35,241 nt of DNA, from NCBI GenBank assembly GCA_017550315.1, contig JAFZPN010000037.1, positions 1 through 35,241 of the forward strand, in the 5' to 3' direction. This DNA comes from Clostridia bacterium (GTDB lineage Bacteria > Bacillota > Clostridia > Oscillospirales > CAG-272). A program made the translations under genes and the position numbers. Numbering within the stretch: the stretch's first letter is position 1; the number at the start of each line of letters is the position of its first letter. This document shows positions 15,746 to 23,086 of the stretch, piece after piece. The notes under the pieces are model-generated. The model was not told the DNA's origin, did no database searches, and worked only from the letters and a program-made list of their open reading frames with translations.

Positions 15746-17644
15746 ATGCCAGACATTTCTCCGAATATCGACTTTCTCCGGGAAAAATCGGCGGCCCTCC
15801 CCCGCACACCGGGCGTCTACATCATGCAGAATGCCGCGGGCAAGGTGATTTACGTCGGGAAATCCCGCTCGCTGAGGGACCGCGTCTCCCAGTATTTCCA
15901 CGGCGCGCATGATGCGAAGACCTCCCGCATGGCCGCGTCCGTGCACGATTTTCGCTTCATCACCTGCGATACGGAGATGGAGGCACTCGCGCTCGAGAAT
16001 TCTCTCATCAAGCAGTACACCCCGAAATACAACATCCGGCTCAAGGATGCCAAGTCCTATCCCTATATCAAGATCAACATCAAATCCCCCTGGCCGCGGA
16101 TCACGATGGACCGCAAGCGCACGCCGGACGGTTCGCTCTACTTCGGTCCGTATTCTTCATCCGGCACGGTCTTCTCCGTGATCCACCAGCTTGAGCGCAC
16201 ACTGCGCCTCCCGTCCTGCAAGCGCAGATTCCCCGAGGACATCGGGCGTGAGCGGCCGTGCGTCTATTATCAGATGGGCCGCTGCATGGGCGTCTGCACC
16301 GGGGAGGTCGACGAATCCGACTACCGCGCGGCGATCGAACAGGCAGGGGCGATCCTCCGGGGCGGCACGCGCGACGTCATCGCGGATCTGACGGAAAAGA
16401 TGACGAAGGCCGCGGAGGAGCTCGAATTTGAGACGGCGGCGAAGCACCGGGACGCGATCGAAAGTCTGCGTCGGCTCGGCGAGCGGCAGAAGGCGGTCGG
16501 ATCGCCGGATGTGGAGTGCGACGTCATCGGTCTGCACCTCACGAGTCTCGAGGGTGTGAGATTCCGGGACTGCGCGACGGTCTTCTATGTGCGGAGCGGA
16601 TATATCGCCGACAGCGAACACTTCCTCTTCGGCGGCGACGAGATCACCTTCGAGGAAGACGGGGACGAGAGCGACTCGCCGTTCTCCTCCTTCCTCATGT
16701 CCCTCTACCAGTCCCGGGAATTCATCCCCGGCGAGGTGCTCCTCTCCTTTGACATCCCCGAGCACGACCGGATGCTGCTGCAGGAATACTTCACCGAGCG
16801 CTCCGGCCACCGCGTGGAGGTCCGCACCCCGAAGAGAGGCGCGTCGAAATCCCTCTGCGACATGGCGGTGACGGACGCGGCGAAGCACTCCGAGAACAGC
16901 GCGAAGCGCGACCGGGACGACGAGCGGACCCTTGCCTCTCTCGCGTCTCTGTTGCACCTCGAAGTCCTGCCCGAGCGGATCGAGGCGTACGACATCTCGA
17001 ACCTCGGCGACGAGCACATCACCTGCGGCATGGTCGCGGCCATCGACGGAAAACTGAAAAAGAGCGAATACCGCACCTTCTCGATGAAATCGAAGGACAC
17101 GCAGGACGACTACGCCGCCATGACCGAAGCCCTGACCAGGCGGCTGGCGCATATCGGCAAGCCCGGCGACGGCATGGGGACCGCCCCCGATCTCATCCTG
17201 CTCGACGGCGGGCAGGGTCATGTGTCCGTCATCCGTGAGGCGATGGCCCGGGAGGGGATCGACATCCCCGTCTTCGGCATGGTCAAGGACGAGCATCACA
17301 AGACGCGCACCCTCGTCGACGAGGACGGGGAGATCAACATCGCGCGGCAGGCGGACGTCTTCCGGCTGATCTACGGGATCCAGGAGGAGGTCCACCGCTA
17401 TTCCGTCTCCCGCATGATGGGAGCGAAGCGCAAAACCGTCCGGACCTCGACGCTCGAGAAGATCCGCGGCATCGGACCCGCGAAGGCAAAGGCACTCCTC
17501 GGCGCGTTCCGATCCCTCGCCGCCCTGAAAGAGGCGGACCGGGATGCGATTGCGAATGTCCCGGGCATCTCCGCCGCGGACGCCGAAAACGTCTACCTTT
17601 ATTTTCACGGCAAACCGAACGAAGAAGGAAACAGAAACCACTGA
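15746..17644 (+). CDS. uvrC: Excinuclease ABC subunit C
   Basis: A 632-residue UvrC, which makes both incisions around bulky DNA lesions with UvrA/UvrB. The N-terminal GIY-YIG nuclease begins at about residue 20 (PGVYIMQNAAGKVIYVGKS). Four cysteines, C158, C172, C180 and C184, match the conserved set that binds an iron-sulfur cluster in E. coli UvrC. A UvrB-binding helix pair lies near 210-245, the C-terminal RNase H-like nuclease includes EAYDISNLGDEH and LILLDGGQGH, and helix-hairpin-helix motifs (IRGIGPAKAKALL, VPGISAADAENV) end the protein. The start at 15746 with GGGA five bases upstream is preferred; in-frame ATGs at 15692 and 15713 are possible but add atypical residues. Length is normal. 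Confidence 0.95.
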   Translation: MPDISPNIDFLREKSAALPRTPGVYIMQNAAGKVIYVGKSRSLRDRVSQYFHGAHDAKTSRMAASVHDFRFITCDTEMEALALENSLIKQYTPKYNIRLKDAKSYPYIKINIKSPWPRITMDRKRTPDGSLYFGPYSSSGTVFSVIHQLERTLRLPSCKRRFPEDIGRERPCVYYQMGRCMGVCTGEVDESDYRAAIEQAGAILRGGTRDVIADLTEKMTKAAEELEFETAAKHRDAIESLRRLGERQKAVGSPDVECDVIGLHLTSLEGVRFRDCATVFYVRSGYIADSEHFLFGGDEITFEEDGDESDSPFSSFLMSLYQSREFIPGEVLLSFDIPEHDRMLLQEYFTERSGHRVEVRTPKRGASKSLCDMAVTDAAKHSENSAKRDRDDERTLASLASLLHLEVLPERIEAYDISNLGDEHITCGMVAAIDGKLKKSEYRTFSMKSKDTQDDYAAMTEALTRRLAHIGKPGDGMGTAPDLILLDGGQGHVSVIREAMAREGIDIPVFGMVKDEHHKTRTLVDEDGEINIARQADVFRLIYGIQEEVHRYSVSRMMGAKRKTVRTSTLEKIRGIGPAKAKALLGAFRSLAALKEADRDAIANVPGISAADAENVYLYFHGKPNEEGNRNH

Positions 17645-17659
17645 CGGAAAGGACGATCT

Positions 17660-18325
17660 ATGAGAGTCATTACAGGAAGCGCGCGGGGCACGAACCTCGC
17701 CGCCGTCCCTGGAGAAGGGACCCGTCCCACGGCGGACCGCGTGAAGGAAGCCGTATTCTCCATGCTGCAATTCGATATCGAGGGCCGCGACGTGCTCGAT
17801 CTCTTCGCCGGAAGCGGACAGCTCGCCATCGAAGCCCTGTCCCGCGGAGCGGAGCGCGCCACCCTGGTGGACATGTCCCGCGAGGCGACGGACGTAATCG
17901 CCGCCAACGCGAAGAAGACCCATCTCCTCGGTCGCTGCCGGATCCTCAACACGAGCTTCTCGTCCTTCCTGCGCGGCGCAGCCGGACGGGAGACCTTCGA
18001 CATCATATTCCTCGATCCGCCCTATGACAGCAATATGCTGCCGAAAGCGCTGCGCGCCATCGACGAGGGCGGGATCCTCGCATTCGGCGGGACGATCGTC
18101 TGTGAGACCGACTGCGACGTCCCGGTGCGGGCGACGAAGCTGCGCCATGATGCAGAAAAGGAAGCAGAGCGCATCCTCGCGGACGTCTTCGGGGGGGACG
18201 AGTCCCTCCGCGCGCGCTATGCCGTCGTGAAATCCACCCTCTACGGCCGCACGCGGATCACCTTGCTCGGCGCCGCGCCGGAACCCGACGAAAAGCCGGA
18301 CGGAGAACAGGAGGACGACGCATGA
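17660..18325 (+). CDS. rsmD: 16S rRNA (guanine966-N2)-methyltransferase RsmD
   Basis: A 221-residue Rossmann methyltransferase. The opening MRVITGSARGTNL and the TRPTADRVKEAVFSML segment are characteristic of RsmD; the SAM site is LDLFAGSGQLAIEALSRGA, and the catalytic motif IV is DPPY (119-122). It methylates the exocyclic amine of G966 in the 30S head. About 20 C-terminal residues are acidic and lack an assigned role. It starts 15 bases after uvrC with a GGAAAGGA site and overlaps coaD by four bases. The rsmD-coaD pair is a common arrangement in Firmicutes. Confidence 0.93.
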   Translation: MRVITGSARGTNLAAVPGEGTRPTADRVKEAVFSMLQFDIEGRDVLDLFAGSGQLAIEALSRGAERATLVDMSREATDVIAANAKKTHLLGRCRILNTSFSSFLRGAAGRETFDIIFLDPPYDSNMLPKALRAIDEGGILAFGGTIVCETDCDVPVRATKLRHDAEKEAERILADVFGGDESLRARYAVVKSTLYGRTRITLLGAAPEPDEKPDGEQEDDA

Positions 18326-18816
18326 GACGCGCGATCATCACTGGGAGCTTTGACCCCGTCACCGCGGGACACGAGGATCTCATCCGCCGGGCCGCCGCGC
18401 TGTTCGACACCGTGACCGTAGTGGTCCTCGCCAACGCGGAGAAGCCGTCCGGCATGTTCCATCCCGCGGACCGTCTGCGCTTCGTCGAGGAGACCGTCGC
18501 CGGGATCCCGAACGCGGACGCGGCGATGTGGCCGGGCCTGACCTCGGACATTGCGCGCCAGCTCGGGGCGAAGTTCCTCGTCCGGGGCGCGCGCTCCGGG
18601 TCCGACTTTGACTACGAATACGACCTCGCGTTCATCATGAAGCGCTTCGATCCGGAACTCGAGACCGTGATCCTGCCCGCCCGTCCGGAGCTCTCCATGA
18701 TCAGCTCGACCTACGTCCGGGAGCTGTTCAAATACGGCTCGCCGCTGGAAGGCTCGGTTCCCGATGCCTGCCTCGACGACATGCGCGAGACCTATGCGCG
18801 GACCCATCGGGAATAA
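18322..18816 (+). CDS. coaD: Phosphopantetheine adenylyltransferase
   Basis: A 164-residue CoaD, the penultimate enzyme of coenzyme A synthesis, transferring AMP from ATP to 4'-phosphopantetheine. The nucleotidyltransferase motif GSFDPVTAGH (residues 8-17) includes the TxGH signature (T14, H17), and the ISSTYVREL motif near the C-terminus completes the ATP site. Length is typical. The start is set by the ATGA overlap with rsmD. A strong terminator immediately follows, closing the ptsH-uvrC-rsmD-coaD unit. Confidence 0.95.
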   Translation: MRRAIITGSFDPVTAGHEDLIRRAAALFDTVTVVVLANAEKPSGMFHPADRLRFVEETVAGIPNADAAMWPGLTSDIARQLGAKFLVRGARSGSDFDYEYDLAFIMKRFDPELETVILPARPELSMISSTYVRELFKYGSPLEGSVPDACLDDMRETYARTHRE

Positions 18817-18817
18817 G

Positions 18818-18858
18818 AAAACGCCGTGTACGGGGGGAACCCATACACGGCGCATTTT
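18818..18858. terminator. Bidirectional rho-independent terminator
   Basis: CGCCGTGTA (18822-18830) pairs with TACACGGCG (18844-18852), with an A-run on the left and TTTT on the right. It serves coaD and the convergent small cysteine-rich gene. Confidence 0.85.
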
Positions 18859-18861
18859 CAC

Positions 18862-19038
18862 TCAGCAGCGACCGCATCCGCCGCAGCCGGTCGTTCCGGT
18901 ACCGCCGCATCCGATGCATCCGCCGCAGCCGGTGTTGCCGTTGTCACAGCCGTCCGTCGATCCGCTGCCGCACCATCCGCAGAGGCCGATGACGGCGAGC
19001 GCGATGGCGATCCAGATCCACATGTTGTCGTTGAACAT
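18862..19038 (-). CDS. Small Cys/Gly-rich membrane protein
   Basis: A 58-residue protein. Residues about 5-20 (NMWIWIAIALAVIGLCGW) form a single membrane helix. The rest is a low-complexity tail rich in Gly, Cys and Thr with nine cysteines, including GCGGCIGCGG and GCGGCGRC. The short gene is credible because an optimal AAGGAGG site (minus strand, 19046-19052) lies at ideal distance from the ATG and the gene ends at a terminator. The frame continues upstream to 19158 but without a comparable ribosome site. The tail resembles the loosely defined high-cysteine (chorion-like) small proteins annotated in Clostridia; role unknown. It could bind metal or cross-link by disulfides at the surface; this is speculation. 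Confidence 0.75.
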   Translation of the reverse strand: MFNDNMWIWIAIALAVIGLCGWCGSGSTDGCDNGNTGCGGCIGCGGTGTTGCGGCGRC

Positions 19039-19112
19039 TTCGCGTCCTCCTTTCCGAGGGTTCGGTACAGGATATGCGCGGGGAGGCGCGGTGGTTCCGG
19101 CAGAGGGCGGTC

Positions 19113-19141
19113 TTGACAAATCCGCAGAGATGCGGTACAAT
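19113..19141 (+). promoter_or_regulatory. Promoter for the small-protein and CYTH genes
   Basis: TTGACA (19113-19118), 17 bases, TACAAT (19136-19141). The spacer contains a perfect CCGCA (19122-19126) / TGCGG (19131-19135) inverted repeat. Confidence 0.8.
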
Positions 19142-19216
19142 ACGCATGGTTGTATCATACCGCCTTTTTCCGGGCATACTGAATGCGAAGAAAACCGGAA
19201 AAAGGAGCAAACAAAT

Positions 19217-19441
19217 ATGGAATTTCAGCCGAAACAGCCCGACGCGCGTCCGGAGGGGACGACCCCCATGCCCGAAGCGCTCGGCGCAGCCCTGATCGAA
19301 GCGGACGCCACCCTCGGCAAGTTCTCCTGCCTCACCGAAGAGGAAAAGCGGGCGTTCATCGGAGGTGCGGAAAACCTGCACACCGGATACGAGCTCCGTT
19401 CCTACGTGCGCTCGTTCTTCAGGGGAGAGGCGCTGCTCTGA
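19217..19441 (+). CDS. Small hypothetical protein, 74 residues
   Basis: Not assigned to a named family. After a polar, proline-rich N-terminus (MEFQPKQPDARPEGTTPMP) comes a predicted helical part: EALGAALIEADATLGKFSCL, then LTEEEKRAFIGGAENLHT and YELRSYVRSFF. The pattern of a short helix, a polar Ser-Leu-Thr-Glu-Glu turn and further helices recalls small unannotated proteins common in Clostridia. No signal peptide or membrane segment, so probably cytoplasmic. The start at 19217 follows AAAGGAG at nine bases; a longer in-frame frame to 18764 is rejected because it crosses the coaD terminator. It lies 18 bases before the CYTH gene and is probably co-transcribed from the strong promoter at 19113. 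Confidence 0.7.
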   Translation: MEFQPKQPDARPEGTTPMPEALGAALIEADATLGKFSCLTEEEKRAFIGGAENLHTGYELRSYVRSFFRGEALL

Positions 19442-19459
19442 TTCCCGAGGAGGTTCCCC

Positions 19460-19960
19460 GTGTCCGTCGAAATCGAACGCAAATTTCTCATCCGTCTCCC
19501 CGATCTCGCAAAAATCGTCAGCCTGCCCGGATGCCGGGTGCGACGCATTGTGCAGACCTATCTCGAAAAGATCCCCGGCAAGAAGATCCAGCGCCGGGTC
19601 CGCCGGATCCGCGAGGGCGGCCGCGTCGAGTACTTCTTCACGCAGAAGGAGGACCTCTCTGGCTACTCCCGGATCGAAAACGAGTGGGTCATCTCGAAGG
19701 AGGAGTACGAGGCATATCTGACGGAGGCGGTGAGCCGTCTCGAGAAGACGCGGTACGCCTTTCCGTGGGAGGGGCACGTCATGGAGATCGACGTCTATCC
19801 CTACGAGATCGGCGGCGACGGCCTTGTCGGACAGGCAGTCCTCGAGGTCGAGCTCGGCGAGGAGGGAGAGGCGTTCGCGATCCCGGATTTCATCGAGGTG
19901 GAGCGGGAGCTGACCGGCACAAAGGAATTCTCCAATATGTCCATGGCGAAGCGGCTGTAA
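19460..19960 (+). CDS. CYTH domain protein (triphosphate tunnel enzyme)
   Basis: A 166-residue CYTH protein. The signature ExExK motif is E4, E6, K8 at the very N-terminus (VEIERKFL), followed by alternating basic and acidic strands such as QRRVRRIREGGRVEYFFTQK and HVMEIDVYPY that line the tunnel. The conserved FSNMSMAK-like end is present. CYTH proteins bind triphosphates with divalent metals; bacterial members are mostly inorganic triphosphatases, with some thiamine triphosphatases or adenylate cyclases. The exact substrate is unknown. The start is GTG at 19460, preceded by GAGGAGG. A terminator overlaps its 3' end. Confidence 0.85.
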   Translation: MSVEIERKFLIRLPDLAKIVSLPGCRVRRIVQTYLEKIPGKKIQRRVRRIREGGRVEYFFTQKEDLSGYSRIENEWVISKEEYEAYLTEAVSRLEKTRYAFPWEGHVMEIDVYPYEIGGDGLVGQAVLEVELGEEGEAFAIPDFIEVERELTGTKEFSNMSMAKRL

Positions 19961-19979
19961 CGGCCGCTTTTCTTTTTTT
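19949..19979 (+). terminator. Rho-independent terminator after the CYTH gene
   Basis: AAGCGGC pairs with GCCGCTT over the stop codon, followed by TTTCTTTTTTT. Confidence 0.85.
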
Positions 19980-19990
19980 GCGGGCTTCTC

Positions 19991-20019
19991 TTGACAGAAC
20001 GCGGACTGTGTGGTATAAT
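19991..20019 (+). promoter_or_regulatory. Promoter of the zur-znuABC operon
   Basis: TTGACA (19991-19996), 17 bases, TATAAT (20014-20019): a perfect consensus. Expected transcription start is near 20026, at the edge of the operator below. Confidence 0.9.
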
Positions 20020-20026
20020 CTGAAAA

Positions 20027-20041
20027 TGAAATTCAATTTCA
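20027..20041. promoter_or_regulatory. Fur-family (probably Zur) operator
   Basis: TGAAATT C AATTTCA is a perfect 7-1-7 inverted repeat, the layout of Fur, Zur and PerR boxes. It begins seven bases after the -10 box, covering the start of transcription, so binding would block the promoter. The first gene downstream encodes a Fur-family regulator followed by zinc uptake genes, suggesting autoregulation by Zur (inference). Confidence 0.75.
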
Positions 20042-20054
20042 AATACGAGGCATT

Positions 20055-20456
20055 ATGAAATACCACACGAAACAGCGCGACGCGGTGCTGCGGTTCTTCA
20101 TGGATCACGGGGACCGCTGCTTCACCGCGCGGGAGGTCTACGAGCAGGTCGACGCCGGGGAAGCCACGGTCTTCCGCGCCATCGCCGGTCTGACGGAGAG
20201 CGGTTTACTCAACAAATACGTGTCCGGCTCGGCCAGAAGCGATTCCGCCACCTATCAGTACAACCCCTGCGGCGACCGCGCCGACCACATCCATCTCAAA
20301 TGCGAGCGCTGCGGCGAACTCATCCACATGGACTGCTCGTTCATGGCCACGATCCTCTCCCACTTCCTCGACGAACACGGATTCGCCGTGGACTGCGGAA
20401 AAACCGTGATCTACGGCCTTTGCGAAAACTGCCGCGAGGAGGGAAAGCATGCGTAG
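20055..20456 (+). CDS. zur: Fur-family regulator, probably zinc-responsive (Zur)
   Basis: A 133-residue winged-helix repressor. The N-terminal DNA-binding part has the Fur-type recognition helix around residues 36-50 (GEATVFRAIAGLTESG). The dimerisation domain shows H78 and H80 (DHIHLKC), the structural zinc pair C83/C86 (CERC), H91, and the C-terminal pair C123/C126 (CENC). These are the two CxxC structural sites and the HxH ligands of Zur/Fur. Zinc specificity is inferred from the co-operonic znuABC genes. The gene follows a consensus promoter with a 7-1-7 operator, and its 3' end overlaps znuA by eight bases. It could alternatively sense manganese or iron. Confidence 0.88.
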   Translation: MKYHTKQRDAVLRFFMDHGDRCFTAREVYEQVDAGEATVFRAIAGLTESGLLNKYVSGSARSDSATYQYNPCGDRADHIHLKCERCGELIHMDCSFMATILSHFLDEHGFAVDCGKTVIYGLCENCREEGKHA

Positions 20457-21399
20457 GATTCTTTCTTTATTCCTGAGCCTCGTGCTGCTCACCGGACTCT
20501 TTTCCTCCTGTCTGACGGCGGAACCGAAGCCTTCCGGGGACAAGCCCCTCGTCGTCGCCACCAACTTTGTGCTGTATGACACCGCCCGCACCCTCGCCGG
20601 GGATCTCGCAGACGTCCGGATGCTCCTTCCTCCCGGCGCGGACGCGCATGAATACGAAATGACCCTCGCCGACACTGCCCTGGTCGCCGAATCCGATTTC
20701 TTTCTGTATATCGGCGGGGAGAGCGAGGACTGGGTGGACGATCTCTTCGCCTCGATGAAGGAAGAGGACCGCCCGAAATCCTTCCGCGCCCTCGACACCG
20801 CCGGTGTCCGGAACGAGGAAGAGAAGGAAGGGATGCAGACGGACGAAGACGAAGAGGAGGAAGAAGACGCCGTCGACGAACACGTCTGGACCTCGTTTGA
20901 GAACCTCCTCGGGATCGCCGAACAGATCGATCTGGGTCTCTGTGAACTGTGTCCGAAGCAGAAGGATGTCCTTCTCGAACGGCTGGACGCATACAAAGAA
21001 GAAGTGAAAGAGATCCGGGCGGCATACCGGGAGACCGTGGACGGCGCGGCGCGCAGAACCCTCGTCTTTGCGGACCGGTTTCCGTTCCTCTATCTCGTGA
21101 AGGAACTCGGACTTGACTATTACGCCGCGTTCTCCGGCTGTTCCTCAAACGTGGAGGCGTCCCTCGCGACGATCCATTTCCTCGTGACGAAGGTGCAGGA
21201 CGAGGGGATCCCGGCGGTCTTCATCATCGAGCTCTCGGACGGCAAGTGCGCGGAGGCGGTCGCACGAGAGACGGGCTGCGCAGTCCTGACGCTATATTCC
21301 GGGCACAACGTGACACCCGCGGAATTCGAGGCGGGGATCTCCTATTTCGATCTGCTCCGCCGAAACCTCGAGGCGCTGAAAACCGCTCTGAACGGATGA
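20449..21399 (+). CDS. znuA: Zinc ABC transporter substrate-binding lipoprotein
   Basis: A 316-residue metal-binding protein of the ZnuA/TroA (cluster A-I) family. The lipobox FSSC (near residue 21) predicts a lipid-anchored protein. Candidate metal ligands are H67 (GADAHEYE) and H145 (DEHVWTSFENL), with later elements FADRFPFLYLV, DYYAAFSGCSSNVEAS and FIIELSDGK typical of this branch. Between about residues 123 and 144 lies an acidic loop (with DEDEEEEEDAVDE) where ZnuA proteins usually carry a histidine-rich loop. It overlaps the regulator upstream by eight bases and the ATPase gene region downstream. Zinc is the likely substrate from the context; manganese is not excluded. Confidence 0.9.
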   Translation: MRRILSLFLSLVLLTGLFSSCLTAEPKPSGDKPLVVATNFVLYDTARTLAGDLADVRMLLPPGADAHEYEMTLADTALVAESDFFLYIGGESEDWVDDLFASMKEEDRPKSFRALDTAGVRNEEEKEGMQTDEDEEEEEDAVDEHVWTSFENLLGIAEQIDLGLCELCPKQKDVLLERLDAYKEEVKEIRAAYRETVDGAARRTLVFADRFPFLYLVKELGLDYYAAFSGCSSNVEASLATIHFLVTKVQDEGIPAVFIIELSDGKCAEAVARETGCAVLTLYSGHNVTPAEFEAGISYFDLLRRNLEALKTALNG

Positions 21400-21416
21400 T
21401 CCGGGAGGGAATTGCT

Positions 21417-22187
21417 TTGAATCTCATTGAATCGCACGATCTCACGCTCGCCTACGAAGGCGTGATCGCGGCGGAACACGTCACCTTCACGCTCGCGCCG
21501 GGGGATTATCTCTGCGTCGTCGGGGAGAACGGCTCGGGGAAGAGCACGCTCCTCAAGGCGATCACCGGCGAGGTGAAGCCCGCGGGAGGCCTGCTCTCCA
21601 TCGCGCCGGAGGTGAAGAAAAACGGCATCGGCTATCTGCCGCAGATCTCGAAGATCCAGCGCGACTTCCCGGCCTCCGTGCGCGAGGTGGTCCTGTCCGG
21701 ATGCGTGCGCGGGGACGGTCGGGGCTTCCTCTGGACCCGGGCTGCCCAGAAGCGCGCCGCGGATGCCATGGACATGCTCGGCGTGGCAGATCTCGCGCAG
21801 AAGACCCTCGGCGATCTCTCGGGCGGTCAGCGTCAGCGGGTCCTGCTCGCGCGGGCTATGTGTGCCTCGGACACCCTCCTGCTCCTCGACGAACCGGTGA
21901 CGGGCCTCGATCCCGAAGCGGTCCACGGCATGTACGAGGCGATCCGGCGGATCAATCGGGAACGCGGCTGCGCGGTGATGATGGTCTCGCACGACGTCTC
22001 CTGCGCGCTCCGGGAGGCCGAGCACGTTCTCTCGCTCTGCCGCGGACACGCCTTCTATGGCACGGTCGAGGGCTATCGCCGCCATGAAAAGCTCGACGAC
22101 GAAGCCGACGACGCGCGGCACCGTCACGGCGGGGAACATGCACCTGCCGCACCGCATTATGTCGCAGAAAAGGGGGGACTGGTATGA
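21417..22187 (+). CDS. znuC: Zinc ABC transporter ATP-binding protein
   Basis: A 256-residue ATPase. Walker A is GENGSGKST (residues 36-44), the signature is LSGGQRQR, and Walker B is TLLLLDEPVTGLD, with the switch histidine in VSHDVS. It powers metal import with ZnuB. The C-terminus is histidine-rich (H235, H237, H241, H247), which may bind metal. The start chosen is the TTG at 21417, seven bases after GGGAGGG; an ATG at 21396, overlapping the znuA stop, would add seven residues but has no ribosome site. It overlaps znuB by four bases. Confidence 0.92.
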   Translation: MNLIESHDLTLAYEGVIAAEHVTFTLAPGDYLCVVGENGSGKSTLLKAITGEVKPAGGLLSIAPEVKKNGIGYLPQISKIQRDFPASVREVVLSGCVRGDGRGFLWTRAAQKRAADAMDMLGVADLAQKTLGDLSGGQRQRVLLARAMCASDTLLLLDEPVTGLDPEAVHGMYEAIRRINRERGCAVMMVSHDVSCALREAEHVLSLCRGHAFYGTVEGYRRHEKLDDEADDARHRHGGEHAPAAPHYVAEKGGLV

Positions 22188-23047
22188 GCATCAGCGAAAT
22201 CCTCTCGTCTCCGTTCCTGCTCCGCGTGATCGGACGCGCGCTCACGGTCGGCGTCCTCGTCTCCCTCTGCTCCGCCGTCCTCGGGGTGAGCCTCGTTTTG
22301 AAGCGCTATTCCATGATCGGCGACGGTCTGTCGCACGTCGGATTCCTCGGCATCGCGCTCGCGTCCTGCGCCGGGGTCGGATCGCTCTATTCGATGGAGA
22401 TCTCGATCCCCGTGGTCATTCTTGCCTCGGTCCTGATCCTCCGGCTCTCGCAGAACAACGGACGCCTGAACGGCGACGCGGCCTGCGCGGTGGTATCGAC
22501 GGGGGCGGTTGCGGTCGGCACGCTCCTCTACAACGTCACCGGAGGCCGCGCGGGCGACATCTGCTCGTCCCTCTTCGGCTCCGCGTCGGTCGTGACGATC
22601 TCGGACAAGGACATGTGGATCTCCGTGCTCCTCTCCGCCGTCGTGATCGGCTGGTTCCTCCTCAGCTTCAAGACGATCTTCGCCGTCACCTTCGACGAGA
22701 CCTTCGCCCACGCCGCCGGGATCCGCACGAATCTCTTCGGGCTGGTCCTCTCGGTCCTCACGGGCGTCACCATCGTCGTCGGCATGAAGATGATGGGCGC
22801 GATCATGATCTCCGCGATCCTCATTTTTCCCTCGCTCACCGCCATGCGCCTGACGGGGAACTTCCGCCGCACGGTGATCCTCTCCGCGGCGATCTCGGTC
22901 GCCTGCTTTATCACCGGCTTCTTTGCGGCCTGCTTCTTCTCGCTCCAGACCGGGGCCGCCGTCGTGACGGTCAATCTCGCCGTCTTCTGCGCGGTATACG
23001 GGATCGCATGGATCGCCGGGAAAAGCAAACAGAAAAGAACCGCCTGA
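22184..23047 (+). CDS. znuB: Zinc ABC transporter permease
   Basis: A 287-residue integral membrane protein of the ABC-3 family with about eight hydrophobic helices. Typical elements are LVLKRYSMIGDGLSHVGFLG after the first helix and the coupling region FAVTFDETFAHAAGI, followed by VVGMKMMGAIMISAILIFP, the conserved pore-lining segment. It forms the zinc channel with ZnuC and ZnuA. Start fixed by the ATGA overlap with znuC. The stop codon lies within the loop of the following terminator. Confidence 0.92.
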   Translation: MSISEILSSPFLLRVIGRALTVGVLVSLCSAVLGVSLVLKRYSMIGDGLSHVGFLGIALASCAGVGSLYSMEISIPVVILASVLILRLSQNNGRLNGDAACAVVSTGAVAVGTLLYNVTGGRAGDICSSLFGSASVVTISDKDMWISVLLSAVVIGWFLLSFKTIFAVTFDETFAHAAGIRTNLFGLVLSVLTGVTIVVGMKMMGAIMISAILIFPSLTAMRLTGNFRRTVILSAAISVACFITGFFAACFFSLQTGAAVVTVNLAVFCAVYGIAWIAGKSKQKRTA

Positions 23048-23062
23048 TGACGGTTCTTTTTT
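23033..23062. terminator. Bidirectional rho-independent terminator
   Basis: AAAAGAACCG pairs with CGGTTCTTTT, loop containing the znuB stop codon, followed by T-run; on the minus strand a T-run also follows, serving the convergent GH109-like gene. Confidence 0.85.
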
Positions 23063-23086
23063 GCTTCCGGGTGGGGAAATATTCGT

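Noticed and set aside
16157..18148. Open frame of about 660 codons on the minus strand opposite uvrC and rsmD
   Set aside because: Crosses the boundary of two well-identified genes; composition is that of GC-rich antisense.
18764..19216. In-frame upstream extension of the 74-residue protein
   Set aside because: It would run through the coaD end, a strong terminator and a promoter; the AAAGGAG site at 19201 defines the start.
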